A DNA stretch of 64,000 bases from Heterodera schachtii (taxonomy: Eukaryota > Nematoda > Chromadorea > Rhabditida > Heteroderidae), in NCBI GenBank assembly GCA_023374025.1, contig SIJG01000090.1, positions 340,770 through 404,769 of the forward strand, written 5' to 3'. The notes beneath the pieces were generated by a model. It searched no databases, was not told the DNA's origin, and saw only the letters and a program-made list of their open reading frames with translations. A program made the translations under genes and the position numbers. Shown here piece by piece: positions 20,500 through 33,862 of this stretch. How positions within the stretch are numbered: the stretch's first letter is position 1; each line of letters starts with the position of its first letter.

Positions 20500-23400
20500 T
20501 AATCAAGTACCAAATTTAGTCATTAAAAAATTCGTTGCAAAGATGTTTCGGTATTAAACTGAAAATTTTGCTTTACTATATAGCATTACAGTTTTGTTGT
20601 AAATTTTTGTTAAAATTTCTAAAACCGTACTTCTTCGCTTTTTTTTGTTTGATCATCTTAGGAAAAAGTTCCTTTTTTAATAGGTTTTATTTGCAAATTT
20701 TTAAATATTTGAAAGATGATTTATATATTCTTATTTATGTATTTACATTATAAATAGAGATAACTAAATAAATTTTAAAATTTTTTTATTAAAGTTTTCT
20801 CAAACAAAAAATAAATGATCTAATTTATCTATTATTCGTATTTTTAATTTTTTGCAGAGAAAACTGTTTGTTATTTTTTGAAAATATTTCAATTGTTATT
20901 CATTTGGCATCGCTTCCGGTTTTTCAAAAAACAAAGAAAATTCATTAATACTTTTATTTGATAAAATTGTAATTTTAATACATTAACCAAAAGTATCAAC
21001 AAATCCCGTAAAGAATTTTGCTTGTATGTATTAGGATCTTCAAAAAATATTGAACATGAATAAATTTATTTTTATAAAATTTAAGCCAGCAAAATTATTC
21101 ATTAAATACTGAATTTGAATATTTATTACAATTATTTAAGAAATCCTTTGTTTTTGTTTTTTGTATAATTTTTATAAAAACAAGTTGGCAACGTATATAC
21201 AATCACAAGAAGTTCAGGAGATGTTGAAAAAACATAGGCAAACTTTTGGGGAAAATATAAAGAATGTAAATTTTAGAAAAAATGAAATGATTCGATATTG
21301 GTGAAAAATAAAAACGGACAAAATAAATGGATAAATGTAAATGAATTATAAAAAAACGCTAATCAAATGCTTGCGATTTACTAGCGCAGTATCTTTGAAC
21401 CAATCAAATATATTGAATTTTCTTATGGAATTATCTGCAATATAATAATGGAACATAAAATTTTTATATAAATTAAACAAATGTACAAAAATTAATTCAA
21501 AGAACAGTTCAATTAGTAAAATAAATCAAACACCTATTAAAATATGAAGAGAATTTTTTCTTAATAATACCTATACTAATGTAAAAATTTAAAAGTTGTT
21601 TTTATAAAAAATAATTTTCTATAGATCACAAAAACAACTTTAAAAATAGAAGCCTCATTTTTTGAGTAAAAATTTCATATTTTCTTTTAAATTTTGTGTA
21701 AAATTTTTCATTATCATAAATAGAAAACTTTTTTTCAATATTTTATAATCTTGTCTTTGTGAAGTTGAAAAGACTTTAATAATTAGAATTTCCTATTAAT
21801 GCCGGTGTTATATCTTTTGTTTTGAATTTGTCAAAGTATCTTCAAAAATTATCTAAATGTAACTTTTTTTTTTAATTTTAGTTAATCATTTTCTTTTAAA
21901 TTTCTGAGTTCCAAATTAGAATTATTTTCAAAAATTATTTTATTATTTTTATTTATTTCATATTCATTTTTTACAATCTTTTTGTTTTTTTTTGTAGGTG
22001 CGCGAGGATGAACGGTCATTCTTTGCATAATAAATGTATTTATTTCATGCGTTATTTTATATTATTTATTACAAAAAATATCGAATTGTTGGTTCTTTTT
22101 CCCATTTTCACAAACAATTTGGCGTAGAAAGAAACTTCAAAATCGTATTTGTTCTTAAGAATGATATCTCAGAAGACAATTATTGTAAAATATTATTATT
22201 TTTTTCAAATGTAAAATACATAGGTAAATTTAACCAAAATTTATTTTTAAATAAAGAAAATTATTTTTTGATTATTTTCATATCAAGTTAAATGCTATAC
22301 TAACAGTTCACTTATTTTTTGCTAATTTATTTTTTATTTTTTTGCAAAAAATGAAATTTCATGATATATATATATTGATTAAATTATTTGTTAATAAGCG
22401 TTTTTTTGATTGTATTAGTTATTCTTTTTTGGTTTTTTTAAATTCTTCAATAATTTCTCGCTATCATATTTTTATAAAATAATTTTAAATCAGTTTCAAA
22501 AAGTAGTGTATAAAAGGATTCATAACAAAACCTAAACATATAGCTAAAAATTATAAAATTAGAAGTTTTTAAATTATTTTTGAGAATTTTCACTTAATAT
22601 GGAGTGAATAATTGGAAATAAAAAGAAAACATTTTTTTATTTGTTACCGAATATAATGTTAGTAGGCTTATATTCAAAGCAAACAAAATTGAATTCAAGT
22701 ATATTTAAAAAATTTAAAGTCTATGAAGAACTAAAGAATTAATTAAATTAAATACATCGGGCATATAGAATGCTAAATTTAGTAAAAAAAAAATTTTAAT
22801 TAGAAATTAAGAAAATGTAAGCAACGTTATTTAGTATCGATATTATAATATTAAATTTTCTTATTTGCATTAGCAAAAACAAAGAAACATTCATAGATTG
22901 GCAGCGCACAATGAATAAAATTTAAAACTAAAAGACCGAAAGTTTACAAATATGCATTTTTAATATATAATAGCGATTTAATAATATTTTGTCATGTAGC
23001 CAAATTGTCACGGTAAAAAATATATAGAACTAAACTTAAATTTAATTTTAAATTTTCATTTTATAAATAATCACAATACTATCTGAAAGAATCATCAAAG
23101 AACTTTGAAGTTTGTAATAATGAAAAATCCTATTTAAATTAACTTTTATTCTTTATAGATTTCATATAACCGAAAATTGCCAATATGTATTGGAATTGTT
23201 TTGAAATGAATGAAAAAATAAAACACAGAACTTGGGTTGACTAGGTAATATTATTCTTTTTTTCCTCAAAAAAATATTTGGTAATAAAATATTAAAGAAT
23301 TAAAAAAACTCCAACATCAAAAATGAAATCAAATAAAATATATAATTGATAGAATGAAAATTGAATTCTGTAAGTTGGTTAAAACAATATAAATTTAAAT

Positions 23401-26400
23401 ATTAAATAAGAATCAATGTATGCATTAATGTGGACATAATTGCACTAAAAAATTTCGCATGCACAAAGAAAGCTGACCGAAGTGCGCAAACGAACAGGTT
23501 GATGCGCAACAAAAAGATGATTAAAGGTCTAATTAAACAGTCGTATGTCAGCTAAATAAAAAATGATAATAAAATTTAAGTATTGCCAAAATATCTTTTG
23601 CTTAAAGAACAAAATGTAACAGCATATTTATAAAGATATTTAAAAACAAAAACAAATTTAAATTATTTAAGAAATAAGTAAATAATTAATTCAAAAGTAT
23701 TTGCTATAATAAAGTAAAACGTAGAATAAATAGTGATTTATCCTTTATTTATTTATTATGACGATTTTTTTCGCGTTATTGCCCCATTTAAATATTTATT
23801 TGTTGTCATTTTATCCTTTGCATTTTGTCTTCATTCAGATTTGATCCAATGTAATTTTTTATTTTTTCATTTTCATTTTAGTTTGAATTTATATTTATGT
23901 TTTATGAAACTCTCCTTTAATTTCCTGATAAATTCCCCAACTTCTGATTACTCTTGGCTTTAAAGCTGCCGTTACAAAAACGAGCAGTTAATATTTGACT
24001 TTAAACATAAAGTGGTGTTGATTTTTGTTGAATAAAAATAATATAATTATAAAAATACCATAAGAAAAAATAAAATATTTAAGAATAATGGATTCTATTT
24101 TTTGCGCAAAGTAATAATATTTGGAACTTTAAATGTGAAAATTATGTCCATGTTTCGAGTTTTTTATCCATATTAAGAAATTTATATTCCTTCATGAATA
24201 GGTTTGGCTTTTTTTTTAGATAAATGCCATTTTGGGAAGACTTTTTTTCATAATTATAGAAAAAAAGAAAACATTAAGGTAATTTGATTAAAAAAACGAA
24301 ATTAAATCTTTATTTTTCTGATCATTCGATACAAACAGTTAAAGTGCAAAGAATAATTAACCTTTGGAACCGAATAGCTAATGACTGGAATATTGTAATT
24401 TTTATATCTCAGAATTTTCAATTCTTGGCGTTGTTAAAATATTAACGTCTATTTTCATTCAAAATACCAAAAGGGCGAAAAAAATTACAAATGACATTTA
24501 AATAATGGTCACAAAAATAAATGTTATCTTTATTAAACAAAAATTCTATTATTTTTATTTATAAAATTTTTACTAAATTGACAAGGATATTCACCATTCT
24601 GTAACAACGAAAATAAAAAGTAATCCGGATAAATAAATAGTCTTTTTACAAATAATTATAAAATAATAAAGGAAAATTGAAATTAAATATTAACATTTAT
24701 GATGAAATATTAGAATATACCAATAAGAACAAATTAACATAAATAAACTTTTTTTATTTGAAAAAAAATTCATATATTATTGAACGAAAAGATAGAAATA
24801 AAAAAAGGATAATTATTCAGGTGTTCAAACCGAAAAGTAAGATTCTTTTGAGTTGTTTATAATTTCTTTTTATTTTTTTGGTCAATAATTGTATACGATT
24901 TAATTGAATTAATACTATTATGAATTCTAAAAAATTATTAGTAAATTAATTATATAATAATTTCTTAAACTTGAATAGGGTAAAATTTTTTAGTATTAAA
25001 ATGTTAAATTCCTAAAATAAAAAAAAAATTATTTTTGTAATGAGTTAAATTGTTAATCTTGATTATTTACTCTAACAAATATATTATTTTTAAAATTTAT
25101 ATTTAAATTTTTTCAATTATAAAGATTTTTAATGGAATAATAATTTTAAAATTATTAGTAAATACTATATACTTTTATTAAATTTTTATAATAAAAAACT
25201 ATTTCAAATGACGATTAACACAATGCATCAAAGCAAATATTAATTAAATTAGATGTTTTATCAATATAATTACTTTTTTTTAATATTACATGTTTAAAAA
25301 ATATTAAAGTAAATATTTTAGTTTTATTATTTTTTTATTTTAAAATTAAAATGCTTATTTTCCTTTTCTATAATTAGTTTTGTTTTTTATCTTTTGGTCT
25401 TCATTATACCATTTTTTGGTTTTCTCACGATTGGTATAATGCCATATTTATTATTGATCACAAATAAATGTGATTTGTTAATTTTTAGATTTGCTAATTA
25501 ATTTTTATCTAAAGCAATTTAATATGTTTTCATGTTAAATTAAACCTCAATAATGTATTTTTTAGATGATTATTAAAAATTATGTTTTATTAATAGTATT
25601 TAATACAGAAATTTGAGATTAATAAATATATTTAATTTATAAATATAAAATAGAATAAGAAAAAATAAATAAATTTTTAATAGTTGTTTTTATGTTGTTT
25701 GCGTTATTAAAAACTTGGTTCAAAAGAAAAAAATTTTAAAATAATGAATAAATATATAAATCTCTGATTGTCATTATTACTTAAATTTTTTGTATAAATT
25801 TAAATAAAAATTTAATTATAATTCCATTCATATTGTCTTCTTTGTAAATGATGAGTGAATGGTGATTCGTATGAGCGATAGTCGAATTAAATAGTGGCAA
25901 ATTGTGTACTCGACCAAAGAGTAAGGTGGCCGAACACAGCGGAAGTCGTATTATTTATCCTTTCTTCACGAATGTCTATACTGCGACACTTTTTTCAAAT
26001 TTATTAAATTTACTGAACTTTTTATTTTTCGATAAACTTAATGAAATCAAAATATATTTTTGTATAAATACAATTCCAAAAATGAAAGTTTGATGGATTT
26101 TTTCATAAATATATAATTAAATAACAATGCTTGATATTTATTTATTACAATTGAATATTTAACTATTTATTGGTCATCTATTTAATTTTTCATTAATAAA
26201 ATAACATAAAAAAGCGCGATTATAATTTTACATGAAAGCGAAAACCAAAATTTTAATTAAATTTATTTGTTAAAATTTAAATTTCTCCAATGCAACATTA
26301 CGCCAATGTCCTTTTCAAATTAAAAACAGGCAATATATAAATTATTTGTAAAATTACTTTTTATCTTTTAAATCGCACATATGTATCAAATTAACTTCAT

Positions 26401-28067
26401 AACCTCTTTCGCATCGTTTGGCAAATCATTTTTTCCAGGGATAAAATTTTGACAATATTTTGACAATGAGAGAGAGTTTCACGAACAAACAGAAGAATTG
26501 ATACTATATATTTTTTTAAGAAAGATGCTGAATTTTTAGATTTTATATTTATAAAGGTAAGGAATAAATTATTTAATTATTTTAAAGCATTCCGTTTTTT
26601 AATTTTTGAGTTATTAAATTAATCTTCTTCCATTAATAGAAGCTAATTTATAATTATTGTCTTAAATAAATTGTCATTGGATTGAAATAAGATTTCAAAT
26701 CTTTTTATTCAATATTTAATATCTTCATTATTTTAAATATACGTTGCTATTTCGTCTCATGTATTTTTCTATAACTTTTCACTCTTATTAATTTTATGTA
26801 TTATATTTATTTCTTCCATGGAATTGCATTAAAAGTAAATATACATATTTTTTTAAATTTATTTTTTTAGTTATCTTTTAATTTAATCAAATCTATTCAC
26901 TTTAATTTGGTTAATGTTTAACTCAGGCTTTAATTTTATGAAAAATATAAATAATCAACTATTGAAAAGCAATAAGGTGAATAGTTTTTTAATTTCAATT
27001 CCAAAAATTAAAAAAAAAGAATTCACCTCAAGCGCCGTTAATAATCTTTTGGTCATAGCGAGAAAAAAAATGCACGGAGGCCATGTATGATTAATAAAGA
27101 TAATATGAATTCATCATAATATTAAAAAAAACCAGTGTTAAAGGAACATGCTAGGGCAAAACATTTATTAAAGGAAAAGTCCTAAAATGAAAAAACTAAT
27201 AATCCAAACATCAAATTTATTTAATAGATTATTAAATATCACTATTTAAAAAATATGACAAACGATGATTTTAGCATGTTGATTTTTAATAAATAATTGA
27301 TTAATCATCAAAGAAATTATAATGAAGCCAAAAGCATTTTGTCTCTAAATTATCCCATCAACTATATTTATATGACTGAATGAAGATATTAAAAAATTAT
27401 TTAAAATGAATAAATCATAACAGAGTAAACATTTTCTACTATAAAATTTTGTTCGAAAAATTAAAATAATTGTGTGAAATACCAAATGTAAAAATTTAAT
27501 AGAAACATTTTAAAATTAGAGGAAATATAAACTATAGTTTGAAAAGCAGCAAAAACATTAATTAATGTTTTAAAATAAATTTATTTAAATTCGTTAATTC
27601 AAAAAATTACAACATTATAATAAAACTCGATTAAAAAAAACTCTAAATTCGCTTAAAAGACAATGATTCTGTAGTAAAATTCTATTTTACATTATACATA
27701 GCAAAAATACTCAAAAAATTTCAATTATACGAAAATGAAAAAATTGTAGAAACGCAATTATAATTTAACGTTTAAGATATATAAATAAGAAATAACCATA
27801 TGAAAAACCCTAAAAAATCAAAAACTTTCAAAATAAAAAAAGGTAAAGTGCAATTTTCTTTTCTTAGATTTTCCTTATATGTATGCTTTTTTTGCCTTAT
27901 TTTAAATTGCTTTTTCCAATTTGGCGTTTTCTTATTCTTTACATGTTTTTTTTCGCAGTTAGCATTTACCCTGGGGCCAAAACAATTCCCCTACTCAATA
28001 TTTTGATGTAAAAATATTGTTTTAGAAAAGAACTGACCAAAGATTATCGATTCAGTGTATGAGCCCA
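20500..28067. other. AT-rich gene desert
   Basis: This 7.5-kb stretch is extremely AT-rich, with only short AT-driven open frames, frequent poly-A/T runs and no domain, RNA gene or GC island that I can support. Slightly more balanced patches occur at about 23460-23540 and 25850-25960, without coding evidence. Confidence 0.55.
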
Positions 28068-28075
28068 CTCATGGC

Positions 28076-28730
28076 TAGGGCTTGTAATTATATGCACATG
28101 CATATTTTTTTCCTTGAACGTGGGAGGTCTGAAATGCACGAAAAACATGTTTTTAGCTTGGTTTGAAGCTTCTAGGACGTATTTCCATATGCATATTTTG
28201 CATATTTGTGCATATTTCGCGATTTATGTGCATATTTGTGAATATTTTGGCATTTCGTGCATGTTTTATGTGCATATTTTGGCATTTTTCCAAAAAACCT
28301 CTAATAGAACGGCCCCTAACAGACAAATTGGCCTTTTTGACCTCAAAAACCGGAAAATTTTCCAAAAAAATAATTTCTTAGCAAAATTTTCACGAAAAAT
28401 ATTAATATTTTTAAATTTTCTCAAAAAATGGTTAATTTATGTCAAAAATAAGCAAAATTTCGCTTTTTGGGTTGATTTTTCGCTAAAAATTAGTAAATTT
28501 TTGCTTTATCATGTTTTTTTTTCTCTTAAAATGATTTTTAATATCACATTTAGCCATTTTTGAAGATTTTACTTTATATTTAACAAATTTGAAGAATTTT
28601 TGAGAAATTACACCCTCATTTGGAAAATTTTATGTGCATATTTTTCACTTTTTATGTGCATATTTTGCAATTTTTGGTGCATATTTCATGCGCATATTTT
28701 AAGATTTTATGTGCATAATTACAAGCCCTA
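28076..28730. mobile_element. hAT-like MITE with 8-bp target duplication
   Basis: The terminal inverted repeats are TAGGGCTTGTAATTATATGC on the left and, complemented, TAGGGCTTGTAATTATGC on the right. The flanking 8-bp duplication CTCATGGC (28068-28075 and 28731-28738) is exact. The subterminal regions carry repeated GTGCATATTT words in the same orientation at both ends. No transposase is encoded; an open frame of 149 codons inside is AT-rich filler. The 8-bp duplication and AGGG end fit the hAT superfamily. Confidence 0.85.
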
Positions 28731-28738
28731 CTCATGGC

Positions 28739-29024
28739 ACTCCCTTATTTACACATAAGCCATTCCCTCTCCTCTGCCCCGACATTCCTTTATTCATCAT
28801 TATTATTTTTTCCAACTAATTTTGACCTGCCGATTTTATTTGCTGCATTAAAACATTTAAACGTTGGATAGAAATTCAAAATTCATACCATTTTTATTAA
28901 TAAATAGTATTTGTAAAATTTTATAAAGTTTTTTTCATGGAAAGGTAGTGTAAGGTATTTAAAAATGTAAAATTTGTTAATCTTATACATACAAAATTTA
29001 TTTTTTTAAATAATTTAATTATCA
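28739..29024. other. Non-coding spacer
   Basis: AT-rich with nothing identifiable, between the hAT-like element and F-box copy C. Confidence 0.45.
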
Positions 29025-30699
29025 ATGGCACCACCCGTTAAAAAAAGAAAAAATTTTCCTCCGCCGACCAATGGTTAATTTCTTCTGTCACAATTGGTGA
29101 AAATCAACAGCAATCGTCGGGTTCATTTGTAACAGCATTTGGAAAAGAGAAGAAAATGAACAATCGAATTTTGAGGAAAATGTGAGCCAAACTTAGCCAA
29201 TTCTTCGGCATTAATCAATCAATACATATGCCTTTGTTCTGAATTTAAGTTGGATTTGCAGCGATGTTTGGATGGACATATTCCCATTTTTTGATCGTGC
29301 CCAACTCGGCCTAAAAATGGCTTTGCTTTCGCCACGTTTCGATGTTTTAGTGGCCAAACATTTCGATGGCAAAAGCGAATTGACAATTTGGAGACCAATT
29401 TTTATTCGGAAGGGCACTGACGCGGAAAAACCCGTACTTTGTGTATATGTCTATGACGGATGTGAAAGACTTGTGCCATATCCGTTGTCAGAGCATCCGC
29501 TGCCCAACAAAATTCGCTTTAAACACCTTCATATTAAGTAATTCTAAGCATTATTAACTGATAAAAGCAGTCCCTTTTCAGTTACATCGACCACTCTGTC
29601 ATCGCATTTCTCCGTGCCAATCCATGCGTTTTTGGCAAATTCACCCATTTCTCTATGGACATAACTTCATCGAAATTCGATGTCACGCCAATTTGGGATT
29701 TTCTTTTGCGCCAAACTTGGCCTATATTTGGGCCGAACATTCGTCACTTGAACATTTCCCCCGATGCTGATCACTTAGACAATTTTGTTCGTCTCATTTC
29801 GCCAACAATTTTCTCCAATTTCGCCCGGTTGGATTCAATCAACTCTTATGTCATGTTCCCCGACCAACTTGCCGATGATGGTCCAACTGCAACTGCTGGC
29901 CAAGTGTTGTCAAAATGGTTGCACATTCCTACCAACGACGGGCGACCGAAGAGATTGCGTTGCTTAAATTTTTGGTGGTCTTCATCAGCAGGCATAAACT
30001 TTGAGTGGGTCAACAAGTTCAAAGAGGTCGATTCTCGTATTGTTTGATTTAGCGTTAACTACATTTTCCTTTTGTGATGACTAGAGGCCTGAATTTCAAA
30101 AACAATTTTTTTTAAACACTTGCGGATCGCTTTTTTTCTCAATTTCTGGGGAGTAAGAAATGAACCAGCTGTGATAAATCGTTGACCGTTTTTTATTTAA
30201 TGCATATTTTACTACTTTTTGTGGGTTTCAATTTTTCTTTCTTAAATATAGAAAATTCTTGGGTTTTCAGAAAAATTCTTAGGTTTTGTTAAATTTTAAA
30301 ACAATTTTCTCGGAGGGAGGCGGGGGGGGGGGGGTGGGAGTAAATGCACCCGCCCGAGCCTGTCCGCCGGTCTCCAATAATGGCATTTAATTAATTTTGG
30401 CATTTTCTTTATCCAGGTATTTCTCCGTGCCACCTCTTCAGTCAGTTACCATATAACTTTTTCATTGATTCCTTTTGCTTTGTCCAATGTATCACAGCCA
30501 AATGAGCAATTTGAATTGGTCAATGAACGGACTAAAGAGAAGCTGACACTACTGAAAGAAGACGATTTTGGATATATTTCTTGATGGACATTGGAACGAT
30601 GCCCAAATATTGAGAAGACGGCAGCGGTTGAGCAGCAACAGCAAAAATACGAACATTTGTACAGACATTATGCTTTCTGGAAAAAATAATTGCATTGGG
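29025..30699 (+). pseudogene. F-box-like family protein, copy C (broken)
   Basis: An ATG at 29025 opens MAPPVKKRKNFPPP, a typical basic/proline-rich start, but a stop follows after about 17 codons. The F-box-type exon (about 29262-29537) has DVWMDIFPFFDRAQLGLKMA, PRFDVLVAKHFDGKSE and the YP...PLPNKIRF block, then an AA|GTAATT donor. The next exon (29582-30026) has IDHSVIAFLRAN, WPIFGPNIRHLN, SPTIFSNFARLDS, AGQVLSKWLHIP and VNKFKE. The last exon (30417-30699) has FLRATSSVSYHITF and FELVNERTKEKLTL, then an in-frame TGA at 30582-30584 where WTLERCP should follow. Splice borders are canonical and in phase. This is the only copy with its F-box-type exon. It is almost complete but is disrupted at both ends. 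Confidence 0.78.
30318..30336 (+). repeat. G-rich tract in the intron of copy C
   Basis: GGAGGGAGGCGGGG extends into a run of about 13 G. It is a possible G-quadruplex and probably polymorphic. Confidence 0.6.
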
Positions 30700-31840
30700 T
30701 GCGTAGTTCTTTATTTTTGCAAAATAATTTTAAATTTAAAAAAGCCAACTAACAAAATTTGATTTTACCAATCTCTAAACAATAATAGGGTTTTCTTTTC
30801 TACAATAAACTATATTCTCCGGACAAATAATTTAGGCCTTTGTGTCCACCGGGTCAAACTCAGCGGAAGTTTTAATTATTTGAGAAACGACAGATCGCTT
30901 TGATTCATTGATGGATGGGAATTGATTTGATGACAATTTCTTTGAAATGATTACTTTCACTTGCCCTTGTTTAAAAAAAAGGTTCTTCAAAATCAAATTT
31001 GATTAATTCTCATTCGGTTGAATATAATCAATTCCTGTTTGAAGTTATCTTCTCTTCTGTCCGACATGATTGGTGAATTTTGGTGGGTTAAATGCAACTT
31101 TTGCTGGCTTAGTGTTGCCAAACGGATTTTTTTTTTTGCCAATTCAACTTTTCGGCAATTTATATACATTTTGTGACGCTAGTTGGAGTGGAGTGTGGGA
31201 GAAAGAGGTGGTAAAATTTTGCCATCAAATGTGTATTAATTTCTAGTCCAAAAATTAACAAACATTGACATAAACAGATGAAATCCGATTTAGTACGTGG
31301 ACTATTGAATTTTTGAAAAAGTATACTCAAGAATGAGACTCTACTTACTAAAGATGGTCCAACATTTCTTCCAGAATCAATTTTATAAAAATCGAAAAAA
31401 CGGAACAGTAAGAAAAATGGAAAAAAACAGGTCCATAGGATGGTAATTCAATGACGAGGTTTTTCCAGATCATATTGGGTATTTATGATTTGCTCTCCAT
31501 TTTTGCTTCATTACATTGAAATCGATTGCCAATGTCACTTTGTCCTCTCTTTTGTTGTAAAAGCCTTTGCTCGGGTTCATCAGTTCCTTATTAGAAAGCA
31601 TTTGAAATTTAATTGGTTTATTTTTTTAATGAATTTTGCACTCACTGCAAATAAAATGAAATTGTTATATCCTCAGCAGTTGGTTTTGCAGTTATAAGTA
31701 ATTTCTTTAGTTAATTCTCCTCTCTTGTAATCTCTCATGCCGCTTTTTTGCGAGACTTTCGAAAAGTTGGCGAACATTTGCAACTCCAATTTTCGTCTAA
31801 AAGTAAATTAAATATATTGTTGTTAATTAATAATAAATAG
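30700..31840. other. Flank of copy C, partly duplicated at 58.6 kb
   Basis: No gene is supported. The part from about 31600 to 31830 (CATTTGAAATTTAATTGGTT, GTTGGCGAACATTTGCAACT) recurs at about 58620-58760. A segment at about 31515-31597 (ACTTTGTCCTCT, TGCTCGGGTTCATCAGTTCC) recurs imperfectly at 32283-32339. Confidence 0.5.
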
Positions 31841-31965
31841 GCTTGAAATTATATGGACTAAAAGCACCAATATGGAATAAAATATGGACTAAAAAAGCCC
31901 TAAATGTTGACAAAAAAGCTCAAAAAATGCCAAATATGGATAAAAATATGGACAAAAAACTGCCA
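31840..31965. repeat. AATATGGACTAAAAA word array
   Basis: It begins TAGGCTTGAAATTATATGGA, close to the TAGGGCTTGTAATTATATGC end of the element at 28076, and repeats ATATGGACTAAAAA/ATATGGACAAAAAA. The right end is not identified. It is probably a truncated relative of the word-array MITEs. Confidence 0.5.
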
Positions 31966-32339
31966 AATTTATGTTTTAAATCCTCAAAAACCCCAAAATT
32001 TGTAATTTTAATAAATTTTAGTTCAAGCAGGGACTTTGGAACCCAATAACGAATTAGGAATTCGATTCGGCTGCTTTCGGCATTCGGAATAAAGTTAAAA
32101 TTTTTTGAAAATGCTGTAAAAAATGTAAAAATAAAAAAACTACTAATAAGATAATAATAATGATTTCTCGCGCAAATTCCAACACTTTTTGAATTTCCAT
32201 TGAAATTGTTCCATTTGATTTGCTTTGATCCAAAATGAATTTGTCTATTTTTTCTTTTTAACAATGAATCGATGACCAGTGGTTACTTTGTCCTCTTCTC
32301 TGTTATAAAAACCATTTCTCGGGTCCATCAATTCCTTAA

Positions 32340-32903
32340 CACGGCGAGTCAATTTTGGGCTCCAAGTACAATTAAGTTGGATTTTTAGTCTTAGTGGTCT
32401 GTGAGTTAGTCATCAAAAAGGGGGTCTCAGGTTCAAATCCTCCTTGTGTTTGTGTATAAATTTCAATTTTTTTTAGCTTATGACTTTGTCAATAATAGAC
32501 CAAATAAAACCATTTTATGCTTGTTTTGAAGGGAAAATTCTGAAGAATATTTCTAAGTTAGTCAAAGTTAAAAAAATGTTTATTGGCAAATAAATGAATT
32601 CATGTGCTATTTTATATGCTAGAGATATGGAAATAGTACGCCAAAATGAGAGAAAAAGAAAAAACTTTGCCCTTGTTAAAATTTTTTCCTATGGTCAGAT
32701 TTTCTTAAAATTTTGCACAGTCCCTTATTTTAACTCCACCTATAGGATGATGCTTTATTTTTTGTCAAAATGCTTTTTAACTCGAGATCGGCTCTTCTAA
32801 CAAGGGAAAATCCCAAAAAATTTTAATGCAAAGTTTTGGCGTTCTGATTACTAAATAAATAATAAACTTATTTGTATTTGGAGCCCAAAATTGACTCGCC
32901 GTG
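32340..32903. mobile_element. TTAA-flanked inverted-repeat element (564 bp)
   Basis: The left terminus CACGGCGAGTCAATTTTGGG, continuing CTCCAA, is matched by a perfect inverted copy ending at 32903. Both ends abut TTAA (32336-32339 and 32904-32907). TTAA target duplications are typical of piggyBac-like transposons, although the CAC end is unusual for that group. No transposase is encoded. A tRNA-like segment lies near the left end. Confidence 0.8.
32385..32452 (+). ncRNA. tRNA-like / SINE-like segment
   Basis: TAGTCTTAGTGGTCTG resembles an A box of the Leu/Ser type. CTCAGGTTCAAATCCTCC contains the B box GGTTCAAATCC with a pairing T-stem. The anticodon arm is not convincing, so this is probably a SINE head carried inside the TTAA element. 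Confidence 0.4.
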
Positions 32904-33680
32904 TTAATTGACCATAATTTTAACAATTAAGAAAATATGTTCAATTGTCACTTACCGCAAAACGAATCCCCAGGAGATGCATGTATGGTTTTGGTTAAGA
33001 ACACAGTCACAAAGTGTCCCAATGGGATTCACCGTCCCATTGTTTTCCTCCGATACAGGGCTGTGCGAAAATCACAAAAAAAAATTTTCGTATACGAAAA
33101 CGAAACGAAAAAGCGCATTCAATACGAAAACGAAACACGAAACGAAAAAAAATATTTTGAAAACCGAAAACGAAACACGAAACGAAAAAATTTTGACGGA
33201 CGAAAACGAAACACGAAAACGAAAAAATAACCGTTTTCGTACGAAACGAAACGAAAAAACCGAAAATTTTTTGAACTTATTTCACTCATAATTAAGAAAC
33301 ATATAACTTTAAAATTGCATCCTCGAACTCAGGGAAAGGAGATCCTAGTAGGTGGAAAAGCGGATGTGGCTCTAAGACAGAGGTGTGGCCAAAAATTTTT
33401 CAAAATAAAGAACATCAATGACAAAAAATAAGATTTAGGGTCAAAAAAGGCAATCTTGCAAAATTGGTTCGAATCAGTTAATATACAAATTTTTCGATAA
33501 AAAATGTATTAAATATTGTGTTTTTCACATCCCATTATGGATTTTAACAATTTTTGGGGAAGAAATAAGCAAATCGTACATTTCGGTGAAACCGTGCTGA
33601 AAAAACAGATTTTCAAACACAAACAATTTTTTTGCGGTGTATTTTTTTTAAAAAGTTTGTGAGTGGGAGGGAGGTGGGTT

Positions 33681-33706
33681 CGGCGGCGCCGATAGGCGCC
33701 GCCGGG
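33681..33706 (+). repeat. GC-rich hairpin repeat copy, near consensus
   Basis: It reads CGGCGGCGCCGATAGGCGCC then GCCGGG. The downstream AAAATTTTTGAAAATTTGAG and a TAGCAGATTTTC-type tail match other copies. It is nested inside the hAT-like element. Confidence 0.65.
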
Positions 33707-33794
33707 AAAATTTTTGAAAATTTGAGTGCTATTTCATAGCAGATTTTCTAATTAAAATCGGTAAAAACATGATTAAAAAATCGGTAAAATAAAG

Positions 33795-33862
33795 TGAGGG
33801 CATGCGGGATCGAACATTAATGCACAGCACAACATAAATCTGCTGTTTTCACCACTAAGCTA
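33795..33862 (-). ncRNA. tRNA-like segment inside the hAT-like element
   Basis: On the minus strand TGTAGCTTAGTGGTGAAAAC resembles a D-arm/A box and TGTTCGATCCCGCATGC resembles a T-arm/B box. The 68-bp spacing fits a tRNA, but the anticodon stem is weak. It is probably a SINE head or tRNA pseudogene. Confidence 0.42.

Noticed and set aside
20500..28067. Possible mitochondrial or organelle insertion because of very high AT
   Set aside because: I see no mitochondrial genes, tRNAs or rRNA motifs.
28114..28563. 149-codon frame with HIL/CAYF-type repeats
   Set aside because: It is the GTGCATATTT word array and AT-rich interior of the hAT-like element.
31485..31697. 70-codon frame near copy C
   Set aside because: It lies in sequence duplicated imperfectly at 32.3 kb and 58.6 kb with frame-breaking changes.
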